A stretch of DNA of 41,745 bases from a virus: the IMG/VR virus record IMGVR_UViG_3300006916_000103, positions 1 through 41,745 of that record; one strand, given 5' to 3'. Positions 8,197-16,008 of this stretch are shown in pieces. The notes below the pieces were generated by a model, which ran no database searches, was not told the DNA's origin, and saw only the letters and a program-made list of their open reading frames with translations. Position 1 is the stretch's first letter. Each line of letters starts with the position of its first letter. The position numbers were made by a program, and so were the translations under genes.

Positions 8197-9519
8197 ATGG
8201 CAACTATATCACTTACGGACATTGTGTTTAATAGTGACTTAGAATCGGCAACGGTAAATTCTATATTTGCTGAAGTTGAAGATTTTCTAAATGGAACAAC
8301 AGCTTCGGCAGATATTACTGTGACAGGGGCAGTTCAGGGAAGCTCAGTAACAGATGGAACAGCTACATTAACGAGCGGGGCATTTACTGGTCTTACTAAT
8401 TTAACAATGTCCGGAACTATTGATCTTGGAACTAATACAATTTTAGATGGGACATTTACAGGTAATTGGAATTTCGGGTCTGGAACAATCGATACAACCG
8501 GAGAAATAACCGCAGGTTCTATGGTAACTGATAATATTACAGTTAACGGGAACATTATTAGTACAACAGCCGGTAATTTATCTTTAAATCCTGTTGCTGG
8601 ATCAAGCGTTATTATTGACGGAGCAGCTAATTTTGATTCGGGGGTTGTAACTGGAATTACAAGTCTTACATCCACAACATTAACAGATGGGACTGCGACT
8701 ATAACTGGCGGGGTCGGTTCTGGATTCACCTCATTTACATCCACAACATTGACAGATGGGACTGCGACTGTAACTGGCGGGGTCGGTTCTGGATTCACCT
8801 CATTTACATCCACATCATTAACAGATGGGACTGCGACTATAACTGGCGGGGTCGGTTCTGGATTCACCTCATTTACATCCACATCTATAACTGGGACATT
8901 ACAAACGGCGTCACAGTCAAACATTACAAGCTTAGGAACATTAACCTCTCTAGTTATTTCCGGAGATCTTACAGTAGACACAAGCACTTTTCATGTTGAT
9001 AGTACAAATAATAGGGTGGGGTTAGGTACAGCTATTCCTGCATTTAGGTTAGATGTCAGAGGTTCAGATGCGACAAAATTTACAGGTATATCGTTAAGAA
9101 ATACAGATACTACCGCAGGAACTGAATCAGTATTACAAATGCCAGTTTTCAATGGGAATCCAGGATTTACATTAAGACAGTCATCCAACGCAGTTGGACC
9201 ATCTTGGGCAACTGGAGCTTATGATGTTATGATTGCTACAGGTCAAGGATCTTCAGATATGCATTTTAGTGCAGGGGCTTTGGTTACGCCTGATCTTACT
9301 ATAAGCTCAGAAGGTAGGGTTGGCATTGGATCATCATCACCAGTCTCTACTGCTCAATTGGAGATTTCCTCAACAACACGAGGGTTCCTGCCACCAAGAA
9401 TGACTACAACACAGCGTGACGCCATCTCATCACCGGCAGCAGGGTTAGTAATCTACAATACAACGACATCGAAAATTAATTTATATACTGGATCATGGGA
9501 AGCCGTAACAAGCGCATAA
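8197..9519 (+). CDS. Tail fibre / spike protein with tandem repeats
   Basis: The 440-aa protein is rich in Thr, Ser and Gly. The N-terminal half is built of beta-helix-like repeats, including three near-identical 23-aa units (residues about 158-226). The C-terminal half has 'NRVGLGTAIPAFRLDVRG' and 'GRVGIGSSSPVSTAQLEI', which are the fibre 'VGIGT..P...L.V' repeats. It ends with 'RGFLPPRMTTTQRDAI' and 'GLVIYNTTTSKINLYTGSWE', a tail-fibre terminus common in environmental phages. The ATG follows GAAAGGAGTCTTAGT. It probably binds the host surface. No peptidase or lyase motif was seen. Confidence 0.85.
   Translation: MATISLTDIVFNSDLESATVNSIFAEVEDFLNGTTASADITVTGAVQGSSVTDGTATLTSGAFTGLTNLTMSGTIDLGTNTILDGTFTGNWNFGSGTIDTTGEITAGSMVTDNITVNGNIISTTAGNLSLNPVAGSSVIIDGAANFDSGVVTGITSLTSTTLTDGTATITGGVGSGFTSFTSTTLTDGTATVTGGVGSGFTSFTSTSLTDGTATITGGVGSGFTSFTSTSITGTLQTASQSNITSLGTLTSLVISGDLTVDTSTFHVDSTNNRVGLGTAIPAFRLDVRGSDATKFTGISLRNTDTTAGTESVLQMPVFNGNPGFTLRQSSNAVGPSWATGAYDVMIATGQGSSDMHFSAGALVTPDLTISSEGRVGIGSSSPVSTAQLEISSTTRGFLPPRMTTTQRDAISSPAAGLVIYNTTTSKINLYTGSWEAVTSA
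8668..8874 (+). repeat. Three tandem 69-bp repeats in the fibre gene
   Basis: Units start at 8668, 8737 and 8806, with a partial fourth from 8875. They are almost identical at the DNA level, with only a few base changes, and each encodes 23 aa including 'LTDGTATITGGVGSGFTSF'. Near-identity argues for recent duplication or gene conversion and a fibre length that can change by recombination. Confidence 0.9.
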
Positions 9520-9532
9520 AAGGATAAAAAAA

Positions 9533-9778
9533 ATGGCAATTAAATCAGATGTAAGTTTTAAAGGTATAACAGTTAATGACTCTTATATAAAATTAGAAAA
9601 GATAGTTAATGCAGGTCCAAATATTCAGCTTCAGGTTGGTATTTATTCTATAGTTGATGGCGAGAAAGGGGAGTTAATTGAGAGATTACCTTATGAAATC
9701 GAGAATACTAAATCAATTTTAGATCAGGCATATCAGGCATTGAAAACTCAGATATTCACAGAGTCTACAGATATTTAA
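9533..9778 (+). CDS. Small unknown virion-region protein
   Basis: An 81-aa beta-rich protein ('YIKLEKIVNAGPNIQLQVGI') with a helical end. It is preceded by AAAGGATAAAAAAA. Sequence resembles small conserved proteins seen after fibre genes in environmental phages, but no function is known to me. It is followed two bases later by the next start. Confidence 0.65.
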   Translation: MAIKSDVSFKGITVNDSYIKLEKIVNAGPNIQLQVGIYSIVDGEKGELIERLPYEIENTKSILDQAYQALKTQIFTESTDI

Positions 9779-9780
9779 CT

Positions 9781-10128
9781 ATGACTGAAGATATCGCGTC
9801 TAAGGTAAATAGATTATCTAGTGATATACAAGAGTTAAAGAGAAGTCCTAATCAGGCGGTAATTGATAAGACTATGGCACTTCTTGTATCTAAATTAGAT
9901 GACAGAGATAAGATAATAGATTTAGAGTTACGAAATCTATCAAAATCTATACAACTCGATATTCAAAAGACATTAGATGTTTCATTTTCTAATTTTGAAT
10001 CAAGAATTGATAAAAAATTAAAAGAAGTTGTAAGAGAGCAAAAAGATAAAGTTAGCTGGGGTATTGAGGTAGTTAGATTTACTGTGGTTGTAATAATGTT
10101 TATACTTTCTATAAAGTTGGTGAAGTAA
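9781..10128 (+). CDS. Coiled-coil protein with C-terminal membrane anchor
   Basis: The 115-aa product has a long charged helical region, then one hydrophobic segment close to the C-terminus (about residues 93-112, 'VVRFTVVVIMFILSIKLVK'). This tail-anchored layout fits a spanin- or holin-accessory-like membrane protein. The stop overlaps the DUF5675 gene start by one base pattern (TAATG) and a membrane protein follows, so these three genes look like a lysis group. There is no clear ribosome site; coupling to the gene before is likely. Confidence 0.65.
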   Translation: MTEDIASKVNRLSSDIQELKRSPNQAVIDKTMALLVSKLDDRDKIIDLELRNLSKSIQLDIQKTLDVSFSNFESRIDKKLKEVVREQKDKVSWGIEVVRFTVVVIMFILSIKLVK

Positions 10129-10523
10129 TGAAAAAGATTATATTGAAACGATTTAGTGAAAAAGCCGAATGTATTCAGGGTGTTATTTTAGATGCGGAAA
10201 CAAAAAACATAATTGCTCTAACATTAGAGAACCCCTGGTTAGATAATAAGCCAAATATAAGCTGCATACCTAAAGGATCTTATGTATGCTCTAGGTATAA
10301 CTCTAATAAATATAAAAATGTCTATGAGGTTAAAAACGTAGATGGCAGGACTTATATATTAATACATTGTGGGAATACTGAAAAAGATACAAACGGATGT
10401 ATATTAGTAGGTAAAGGATTCAGTGTAATTAGGGGGCATCAAGCTATAACTAATTCAATAGCTGCCATGTTAGAATTAAATAGTTTTCTTGGGGATAATG
10501 ACTTTGAGATATTAATAGAGTGA
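10128..10523 (+). CDS. DUF5675-family protein, candidate lysis factor
   Basis: The 131-aa protein matches what I recall of the DUF5675 family. It has 'ALTLENPWLDNKPNISCIPK' (about residues 29-48), 'GSYVCSRY', then 'YEVKNVDGRTYILIHCGNTE' (about 64-83) with the family's conserved IHxGN, and 'TNGCILVGKG'. Family members are frequent in phage lysis regions and in conjugative or secretion loci; an enzymatic role on cell wall has been suggested but is not established. The conserved His and Cys are the candidate active residues. No other endolysin (lysozyme, amidase or peptidase) is visible in the genome, which makes this the best lysin candidate. Confidence 0.75.
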   Translation: MKKIILKRFSEKAECIQGVILDAETKNIIALTLENPWLDNKPNISCIPKGSYVCSRYNSNKYKNVYEVKNVDGRTYILIHCGNTEKDTNGCILVGKGFSVIRGHQAITNSIAAMLELNSFLGDNDFEILIE

Positions 10524-10533
10524 GGAGATAAGT

Positions 10534-10869
10534 ATGTTAGAAAGTGTATTTGTATTTATTTTTGATAAAGTTTTAGGGGGTGTAATCGGAGCGCTGCCAA
10601 TTCCTATTCAGCTTGCCATATATGGTGTATTGGGGGCATTAGGCATATTTGTTGGAAGAAAGTTTATATTTATTAATATATGCATGAGATTCTTTCCTAA
10701 TTTATTTGTAACTATGATGACGGATTTAGGCAAAAGTTGTAATACTTTTTTTGAAAAAAAGAAAGCTAAGGGAAAGTATAAAAATAGCTGGAAAATAGCA
10801 GAAGAAAAACTATCAGAAGCTATAACATCTTTTAATAATGAAATAAAGAAAGGTCCAGATGTCATTTAA
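10534..10869 (+). CDS. Membrane protein, holin-like
   Basis: The 111-aa product begins with a hydrophobic stretch (residues about 3-40, 'VFVFIFDKVLGGVIGALPIP' then 'IQLAIYGVLGALGIFVGRKF') that can form two membrane helices. A third amphipathic or hydrophobic segment lies at about 43-60, and the C-terminal half is basic and soluble. This topology and its place beside DUF5675 fit a holin. GAGGAG precedes the ATG. The gene end overlaps the next ORF by 11 bp. Confidence 0.6.
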   Translation: MLESVFVFIFDKVLGGVIGALPIPIQLAIYGVLGALGIFVGRKFIFINICMRFFPNLFVTMMTDLGKSCNTFFEKKKAKGKYKNSWKIAEEKLSEAITSFNNEIKKGPDVI

Positions 10870-11182
10870 AAGTGATTTTCAAGAGCCAAAAGATAGGTAT
10901 TTTGCAGCTGAGAATCTTAATTTTCAGGTCGGTTCAAGCCCTACTATTTCAGATATTTCTGGATCTATTGGGATACCCAGTATAGATGGTCACATTCTAT
11001 GTAAGAATACAGCCGGTTCTACCGGAAATATATTAGTTGAAATAAGTAATGATGGATTAAATTATGGTGACCAATTTACATTATTTAACACAGAGACGTT
11101 TGATTTAAGTGGATTAAGTATAAAGAAGATAAGAATAACACATTCTGGAACTGATTCAGGCTTTAGGCTATTTGCGCGATAA
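10859..11182 (+). CDS. Small beta-rich virion surface protein
   Basis: The 107-aa protein has a Gly/Ser-rich, beta-strand pattern. 'ILVEISNDGLNYGDQFTLFN' (about residues 60-79) resembles the strand pattern 'EFSSDGVNWDEKNKYTLYGG' in the next, larger protein. The two therefore share a small beta-sandwich module, possibly a fibre or decoration domain. The start overlaps the holin-like gene, and its TAA overlaps the following ATG (TAATG). Confidence 0.6.
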   Translation: MSFKSDFQEPKDRYFAAENLNFQVGSSPTISDISGSIGIPSIDGHILCKNTAGSTGNILVEISNDGLNYGDQFTLFNTETFDLSGLSIKKIRITHSGTDSGFRLFAR

Positions 11183-13062
11183 TGGGTTATCAAAGAGGGT
11201 TCCCCGCCTCGGGGGTTGTATCAGATAATAATAGCACTTCAGTAACGCTTGGTATTAATGGTGTATACAAAAAGTGGGACGAAGGTCGTAAGTTTGACTC
11301 TGGTGTAAAATGGGACTCATTGAGTTCAAAATATATAGGTAAGCCAGATGAGGTTCTAGAGTATTCTGAAATAACTATATTTATTTACTCGGAGGTATCT
11401 AGTGCTGATAATGGTATAAGTTTAGAATTCTCTTCTGATGGTGTTAACTGGGATGAGAAAAATAAATATACACTATATGGTGGGGAATCATTTAAAACTA
11501 CATTAAAAGTGACAGCAAGATATTTCCGTGTTGTTTATGACAACGGATCATCCGCTCAGACTGATTTTAGACTACAAACTATTTATCATAGGTCAAAAAA
11601 TGAAGGCGGAGATGGGTCATCTTCTAATCAATCTGTATCTGATCTACCTCTGGCAGCTTTTGGTGAAGTTAATACAATACAATCTACACCTATTGAGCAA
11701 ATAATGTATGTGTATGGGATCGGGGATAAAACAGAAGTTTTTGCAGGCGCCTCTGGGTCTGTAAATGTGGCAGACTCACTTGTAAATTGTACAACTGGTA
11801 CAACCATAGGTGGTTATGGAGTAGCCAGAAGTAAGCGAGCTTTAATATATAGACCAGGAGAGGGTGCTGAAGCAAGATTTACAGCTATTTTTACAACGGG
11901 GGTTGCCAATAGTCTGCAATTCGCTGGTTTATTCAGTGCAACTGACGCGTTTTGTTTTGGATATGATGGGTCTAATTTTGGAATATTACATAGGTATGGT
12001 GGAGCCTTAGAGATACAAACTATACAGATAACTAATTCAGCAAGTGGAGCAGAAACCGTTACCTTAACTTTAAATAATACAATATTTTCAATACCTGTAA
12101 CCAATGGAAGTGTTCAATTTAACGCTCGTGAAATTGGTGAGTATCTCGAGTTAAACACTTCAGACTGGAGAGTTGATATTATAGATGATTCAGTTACTAT
12201 TTTAGCTCAATCAGTTGGAGATAAGGCAGGCACTTTTTCAATATCATCTACCGGTACGTTAACGGGGTCTTTTTCAGAGGAACAGGTGGGGGTTGATAAT
12301 ACATCCGACTGGACATATCTTTCTTCATGGAATGGTTTAGGGGCTAACTGGTTAGATCCGACAAAAGGAAATGTATATAAAATAGAATTTCAATATCTAG
12401 GGTTCGGTGCAGTTAATTTTTTTATCGAACATCCTGACACCGGTCGCCTTATACTTATACATCAACTAAAATATACAAACAGAAACACGTCAACATCTGT
12501 AAGGAATCCATCTTTAAAATGTGGTTGGGCCTCAGCTTCCCTTGGTTCAACAACTGATCTTTCAGTAAAAGGTGCTTCTATGTATATTGCAACCCAAGGA
12601 ATAAGGGTAAAAAGAGAAGAATCACATTCTTATGTAAACACAAAAAATATATCTACTACAGATACAAACTTAATCACAATTAAAAATTTAATCACGTTTA
12701 ATAACATACCTAATCTTAGTGAAATTATACCTATAATATTAACTGGGGCAAGTGAAAGTAATAAGACTACTATAATAACAGTGGTGAAGAATGCAACAAT
12801 TGATGGGACTCAAAACTTTGAGTATTTTTCTGAAGATGAGAATATAGCTCTAATAGATACTGCAGGGACTACATATACCGCAGGAGATGGGAAGGTTATA
12901 GCAACTACGGTTATATCACCTACTGGGGTATCGCCTGAGATTATGTTTGAAAATTTAAAGGTAGTGTTAATACCAGGAGATACATTAACATGTCTTGCAA
13001 GATTATCAGGTGGGGCTGCCAGCGATGTTACTATTAGTATTTCATGGGATGAGGACTTATAA
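11182..13062 (+). CDS. Large beta-rich tail / receptor-binding protein
   Basis: 626 aa, mainly beta-strand and low in charge. The N-terminal part has the motif 'KKWDEGRKFDSGVKWDS' (about residues 30-46), which recurs at the C-terminus of the nozzle protein and may mark a docking element. A beta-sandwich follows ('EFSSDGVNWDEKNKYTLYGG', residues about 81-100). The middle region (about 165-450) resembles an environmental-phage structural domain with 'GEGAEARFTAIFTTGVANSLQF' and 'KIEFQYLGFGAVNFFIEHP'. The C-terminus is another jelly-roll-like part. No catalytic motif is seen. Probably a tail-tip or fibre component. Confidence 0.65.
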   Translation: MGYQRGFPASGVVSDNNSTSVTLGINGVYKKWDEGRKFDSGVKWDSLSSKYIGKPDEVLEYSEITIFIYSEVSSADNGISLEFSSDGVNWDEKNKYTLYGGESFKTTLKVTARYFRVVYDNGSSAQTDFRLQTIYHRSKNEGGDGSSSNQSVSDLPLAAFGEVNTIQSTPIEQIMYVYGIGDKTEVFAGASGSVNVADSLVNCTTGTTIGGYGVARSKRALIYRPGEGAEARFTAIFTTGVANSLQFAGLFSATDAFCFGYDGSNFGILHRYGGALEIQTIQITNSASGAETVTLTLNNTIFSIPVTNGSVQFNAREIGEYLELNTSDWRVDIIDDSVTILAQSVGDKAGTFSISSTGTLTGSFSEEQVGVDNTSDWTYLSSWNGLGANWLDPTKGNVYKIEFQYLGFGAVNFFIEHPDTGRLILIHQLKYTNRNTSTSVRNPSLKCGWASASLGSTTDLSVKGASMYIATQGIRVKREESHSYVNTKNISTTDTNLITIKNLITFNNIPNLSEIIPIILTGASESNKTTIITVVKNATIDGTQNFEYFSEDENIALIDTAGTTYTAGDGKVIATTVISPTGVSPEIMFENLKVVLIPGDTLTCLARLSGGAASDVTISISWDEDL

Positions 13063-13087
13063 TAGTATAAATAAAGAGAGGTAGATT

Positions 13088-14206
13088 ATGGCACGAACAA
13101 TAAGTCAAATATCAGGAGAATTCGGATTGTCTCGAGGGGCAACTGCCGATCCATTTTCAAAGCAGGAAGCTGCAGTATTATCTAATGTGCAAAGATCTTT
13201 GCAAGATATAAGGTCTCAACAACTAGAATCTGAATCAGGAAGAGGGTTCGGTAGAAGCTCTTTTGCAGATGCTGCATTTTCTAGACAAGCAGAGGGTGTT
13301 GTGGGTCAGGTGGGACAACAGTTTGCTCAAGCTAGAACACAAGAACAGTTAGCTGAGAATCAATTTCAAAGGAATATTATAGGGCAACAGGTTGGGGCTG
13401 ATGTTAGTAGCCGATTATTAGGCGAACAGACAGCAGCAGAACAGCAATTAATAGGTTCTAGAGGGGCTGAACAGAGATTAACAGATATAGCAGGTGTTGA
13501 GGCAAGAACCGCTAGTGAGCAGCAGCTTATTGGAGCAAGAGGATCTGATACTCGTCAAACTTTAGCCCAGCAAATTGCTGGTCAGCAAGATTTATCAGCC
13601 CAACAGGCTCAGCAGCAACTAGGACAGCTAGAGGCTGCTACACAGGCCGAGACAGGGTTGATAGGTGCTAGAGCAGAAAGCCAAAAAGATTTACTAGCAG
13701 ATCAAATTGCTGGTCAATCAGCATTATCAACACAGGAAGCAGCACAGCAGATAGACAAAATACAAGCTGCAGCTGGTGTTGAAGAGGGCCTTATAGGGGC
13801 TCGTGGAGCCGAGCAACGCCTTGGAATACAGGAGCAAGCACAGGCAGCGGAAAGCTTAGCTCAGGTACAAGGTATTGAGCAAAGGATTACGCAATCTCAA
13901 AATTTTCAAGAACAAGGCAATTTAATTAATCAAAAAGCTGAGATTCAAACACAGCAGGCTAATCAACAATTTCAGAATGATTTAGCTCTTCTTAATCAGA
14001 AGTATGATCGAGTTATACAATCATTGCCTGAGGAATTTAAATTAAAGGCTGAATATGAAGAACAGGTTTTTGAGAATAAATTACAAATTACAAGAGAGCA
14101 ACAGATTGTTGATTTTGCGACAGAGGCAGCCTTCACTCAGTTATTAAGTATATTAGGGGGAGATTTGCCGGGATTAGATTTAGACCTACCGGAGATAAGT
14201 ATATAA
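13088..14206 (+). CDS. Gln/Ala-rich internal virion (ejection) protein
   Basis: 372 aa with unusual Gln, Ala and Gly content. It has imperfect approximately 40-residue repeats containing 'EQQLIGARG'/'EEGLIGARGAEQRL' blocks that predict long alpha helices or coiled coils. The N-terminus 'FSKQEAAVLSNVQRSLQDIR' and 'GRGFGRSSFADAAFSRQA' resembles proteins that open internal-virion operons in short-tailed phages. The stop overlaps the next gene's ATG. AGAGAGG is the ribosome site. The role in DNA ejection is inferred from composition and neighbours. Confidence 0.6.
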   Translation: MARTISQISGEFGLSRGATADPFSKQEAAVLSNVQRSLQDIRSQQLESESGRGFGRSSFADAAFSRQAEGVVGQVGQQFAQARTQEQLAENQFQRNIIGQQVGADVSSRLLGEQTAAEQQLIGSRGAEQRLTDIAGVEARTASEQQLIGARGSDTRQTLAQQIAGQQDLSAQQAQQQLGQLEAATQAETGLIGARAESQKDLLADQIAGQSALSTQEAAQQIDKIQAAAGVEEGLIGARGAEQRLGIQEQAQAAESLAQVQGIEQRITQSQNFQEQGNLINQKAEIQTQQANQQFQNDLALLNQKYDRVIQSLPEEFKLKAEYEEQVFENKLQITREQQIVDFATEAAFTQLLSILGGDLPGLDLDLPEISI

Positions 14207-16008
14207 TGCCATCATTAGCAGATAGTTTATTTAGAGACGAGATATCAGATATAGATGAAGGTGGAGAAAAGGATATATTATTTGATATTACCTCTAAATC
14301 AGGTATTAGTGGATCATTATCTACCCCATTAAAACAAAGTGATACGGGGATTGGTAGGTCTGGTTTTAAATTATTTAATCCATTCTCTGGTCTATCATCT
14401 CCAGATATACAATCTCCAGATATACAATCTCCCGATATACAGGCTCCAGATATACAATCTCCCGATATACAGGCTCCAGATATACAATCTCCCGATATAC
14501 AGGCTCCAGATATAGAAGCTCCAGATATACAGGCTCCAGATATAGAAGCTCCAGATATACAAGCTCCAGATATACAGGCTCCCGATATACAAGCTCCAGA
14601 TATACAGGCTCCCGATATACAGGCTCCCGATATACAAGCTCCCGATATACAGGCTCCAGATATACAGGCTCCAGATATAGAAGCTCCAGATATAGAAGCT
14701 CCAGATATACAGGCTCCAGATATAGACTTACCTAGGATTAACTTACCTGATATTGATTTCCCATCTTCAAATGATGGGAAAGTTCAATTATCTACTGGTA
14801 TTGGTGGAGATTTAACAAATGGGATATCTATCGAGCAAGATGACGGAAGTTTCGGTCAAATAGGTACCTATGGGGGGGGGGCAATAGATGTCAGCGATAG
14901 GCTTGAATCTGAATGGTCTAATGTAACTAAAGGGACGGATGCCGAAGGTATTAAGTTAAAGGATCTTAACGATTTTTATCTTGATCCTGCAGGGGCTTTA
15001 GAGAAGCATGGAGAAGATAAGTTAAATTCGGCATTAAGTCAATATAGTGATATTGGGACTGAAGATATAAAGGAGTTAATTGACTTCGCTAAAGACCCCG
15101 TTGATTATATTGAAAATAAAGGTGTAGATAAAGCTAAAGAGTTAGCTCAAAAATCTGTAGAAAAAAAGATTAAAAAAACGGTAGAGAAAGAGCTTAAAGA
15201 GCAGTTTGGAGACAGTGTATCTGATAAACTTGTTAATGATGCAACAAAGCAAATTGCTAATGAATATGGGGCTGAATTAATAGTAGGCATAGGGACATTA
15301 ATTAATGGAGGGAATGTTAAAGACGCCAGAAATGCTGCAGCTAAGGAGTTTGTTTACCAATCATTAAATAGTTTTATGCCTGGTAGTGGCTCACTAGTAA
15401 GAGTTTTAGCTGACAAACAAGTAAGCCAAATAGTTGATTTTGCGTTCAAACCTACGGATATTGCCCTTGAGGCCTTAGGTGACCTTGGTGAAGAGGCTCT
15501 GGATTTGGTAAAAGATGTAACAGGCGCTATAAGCTTTGCCGGAGGCACGCTGCTAGATGTTGTTGACCCAATAGATTCAATAACCAGCTATGGGTGTAAT
15601 CTATCGACAGCAGCATATAGATCTTCATTTATTACAAAAGATGAGTTCTTAGATTTTCCTAGGTTTAGAATTCGTTTTCAAAAGCATGAAAGAGGGGCAG
15701 ATAAATTCTGGTCAGGATACGTGATATTAACAAACCCTATTCAGGACTTTCTTGTTTTAAATAAAAACATAGGGTATGTAACCTATAAATTAATAACTAG
15801 ACCTTGGTTAAATCATATGCAATTTATTATGGGGAAGAAAAAGTTTAGCATATTTGGATTTCTGGCTATGCAGTTTATGCGTGTAATTTCGATATCCGCA
15901 TATTTTATAAATAAACATAAGTGCGATAGCTTAAATACATTTTTCGAAACAAATAGTATAATGAGTGTATATAGAAAAACAATAAAAGGAGTCTCTAAAT
16001 GTCGTTAG
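14206..16008 (+). CDS. Large virion protein with PDIQ pentad repeats
   Basis: 600 aa. Residues about 65-174 are 22 tandem five-residue units (S/A-P-D-I-Q/E/D), forming an extended Pro-rich rod. Residues 235-380 are charged and helical ('KELAQKSVEKKIKKTVEKEL'). The C-terminal 140 residues form a separate basic, aromatic-rich domain ('YGCNLSTAAYRSSF', 'FRIRFQKHERGADKFWSGYV') with hydrophobic stretches near 'FSIFGFLAMQFMRVISISAY'. The protein sits among internal-virion proteins, so it may span or line the tail during DNA ejection. The C-terminal domain resembles conserved phage structural proteins, but I cannot name it. Confidence 0.65.
   Translation: MPSLADSLFRDEISDIDEGGEKDILFDITSKSGISGSLSTPLKQSDTGIGRSGFKLFNPFSGLSSPDIQSPDIQSPDIQAPDIQSPDIQAPDIQSPDIQAPDIEAPDIQAPDIEAPDIQAPDIQAPDIQAPDIQAPDIQAPDIQAPDIQAPDIQAPDIEAPDIEAPDIQAPDIDLPRINLPDIDFPSSNDGKVQLSTGIGGDLTNGISIEQDDGSFGQIGTYGGGAIDVSDRLESEWSNVTKGTDAEGIKLKDLNDFYLDPAGALEKHGEDKLNSALSQYSDIGTEDIKELIDFAKDPVDYIENKGVDKAKELAQKSVEKKIKKTVEKELKEQFGDSVSDKLVNDATKQIANEYGAELIVGIGTLINGGNVKDARNAAAKEFVYQSLNSFMPGSGSLVRVLADKQVSQIVDFAFKPTDIALEALGDLGEEALDLVKDVTGAISFAGGTLLDVVDPIDSITSYGCNLSTAAYRSSFITKDEFLDFPRFRIRFQKHERGADKFWSGYVILTNPIQDFLVLNKNIGYVTYKLITRPWLNHMQFIMGKKKFSIFGFLAMQFMRVISISAYFINKHKCDSLNTFFETNSIMSVYRKTIKGVSKCR
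14398..14727 (+). repeat. 22 tandem 15-bp repeats (PDIQ units)
   Basis: The unit is TCT/GCT-CCA/CCC-GAT-ATA-CAA/CAG/GAA, and 330 bp equals 22 exact units. Variation is confined to a few positions: Ser or Ala first, third base of Pro, Gln or Glu last. The array is thus kept in frame while codons drift or are shuffled by unequal exchange. The reverse frame is open only because of this periodicity. Confidence 0.95.

Noticed and set aside
8334-8987. 217-codon minus-strand frame in the fibre gene
   Set aside because: A shadow of the Thr/Gly-rich fibre repeats; no ribosome site, and the plus-strand fibre match is clear.
14395-14637. Minus-strand frame of YIGSL/YIWSL repeats
   Set aside because: It is the reverse complement of the PDIQ array; no start context and no independent domain.
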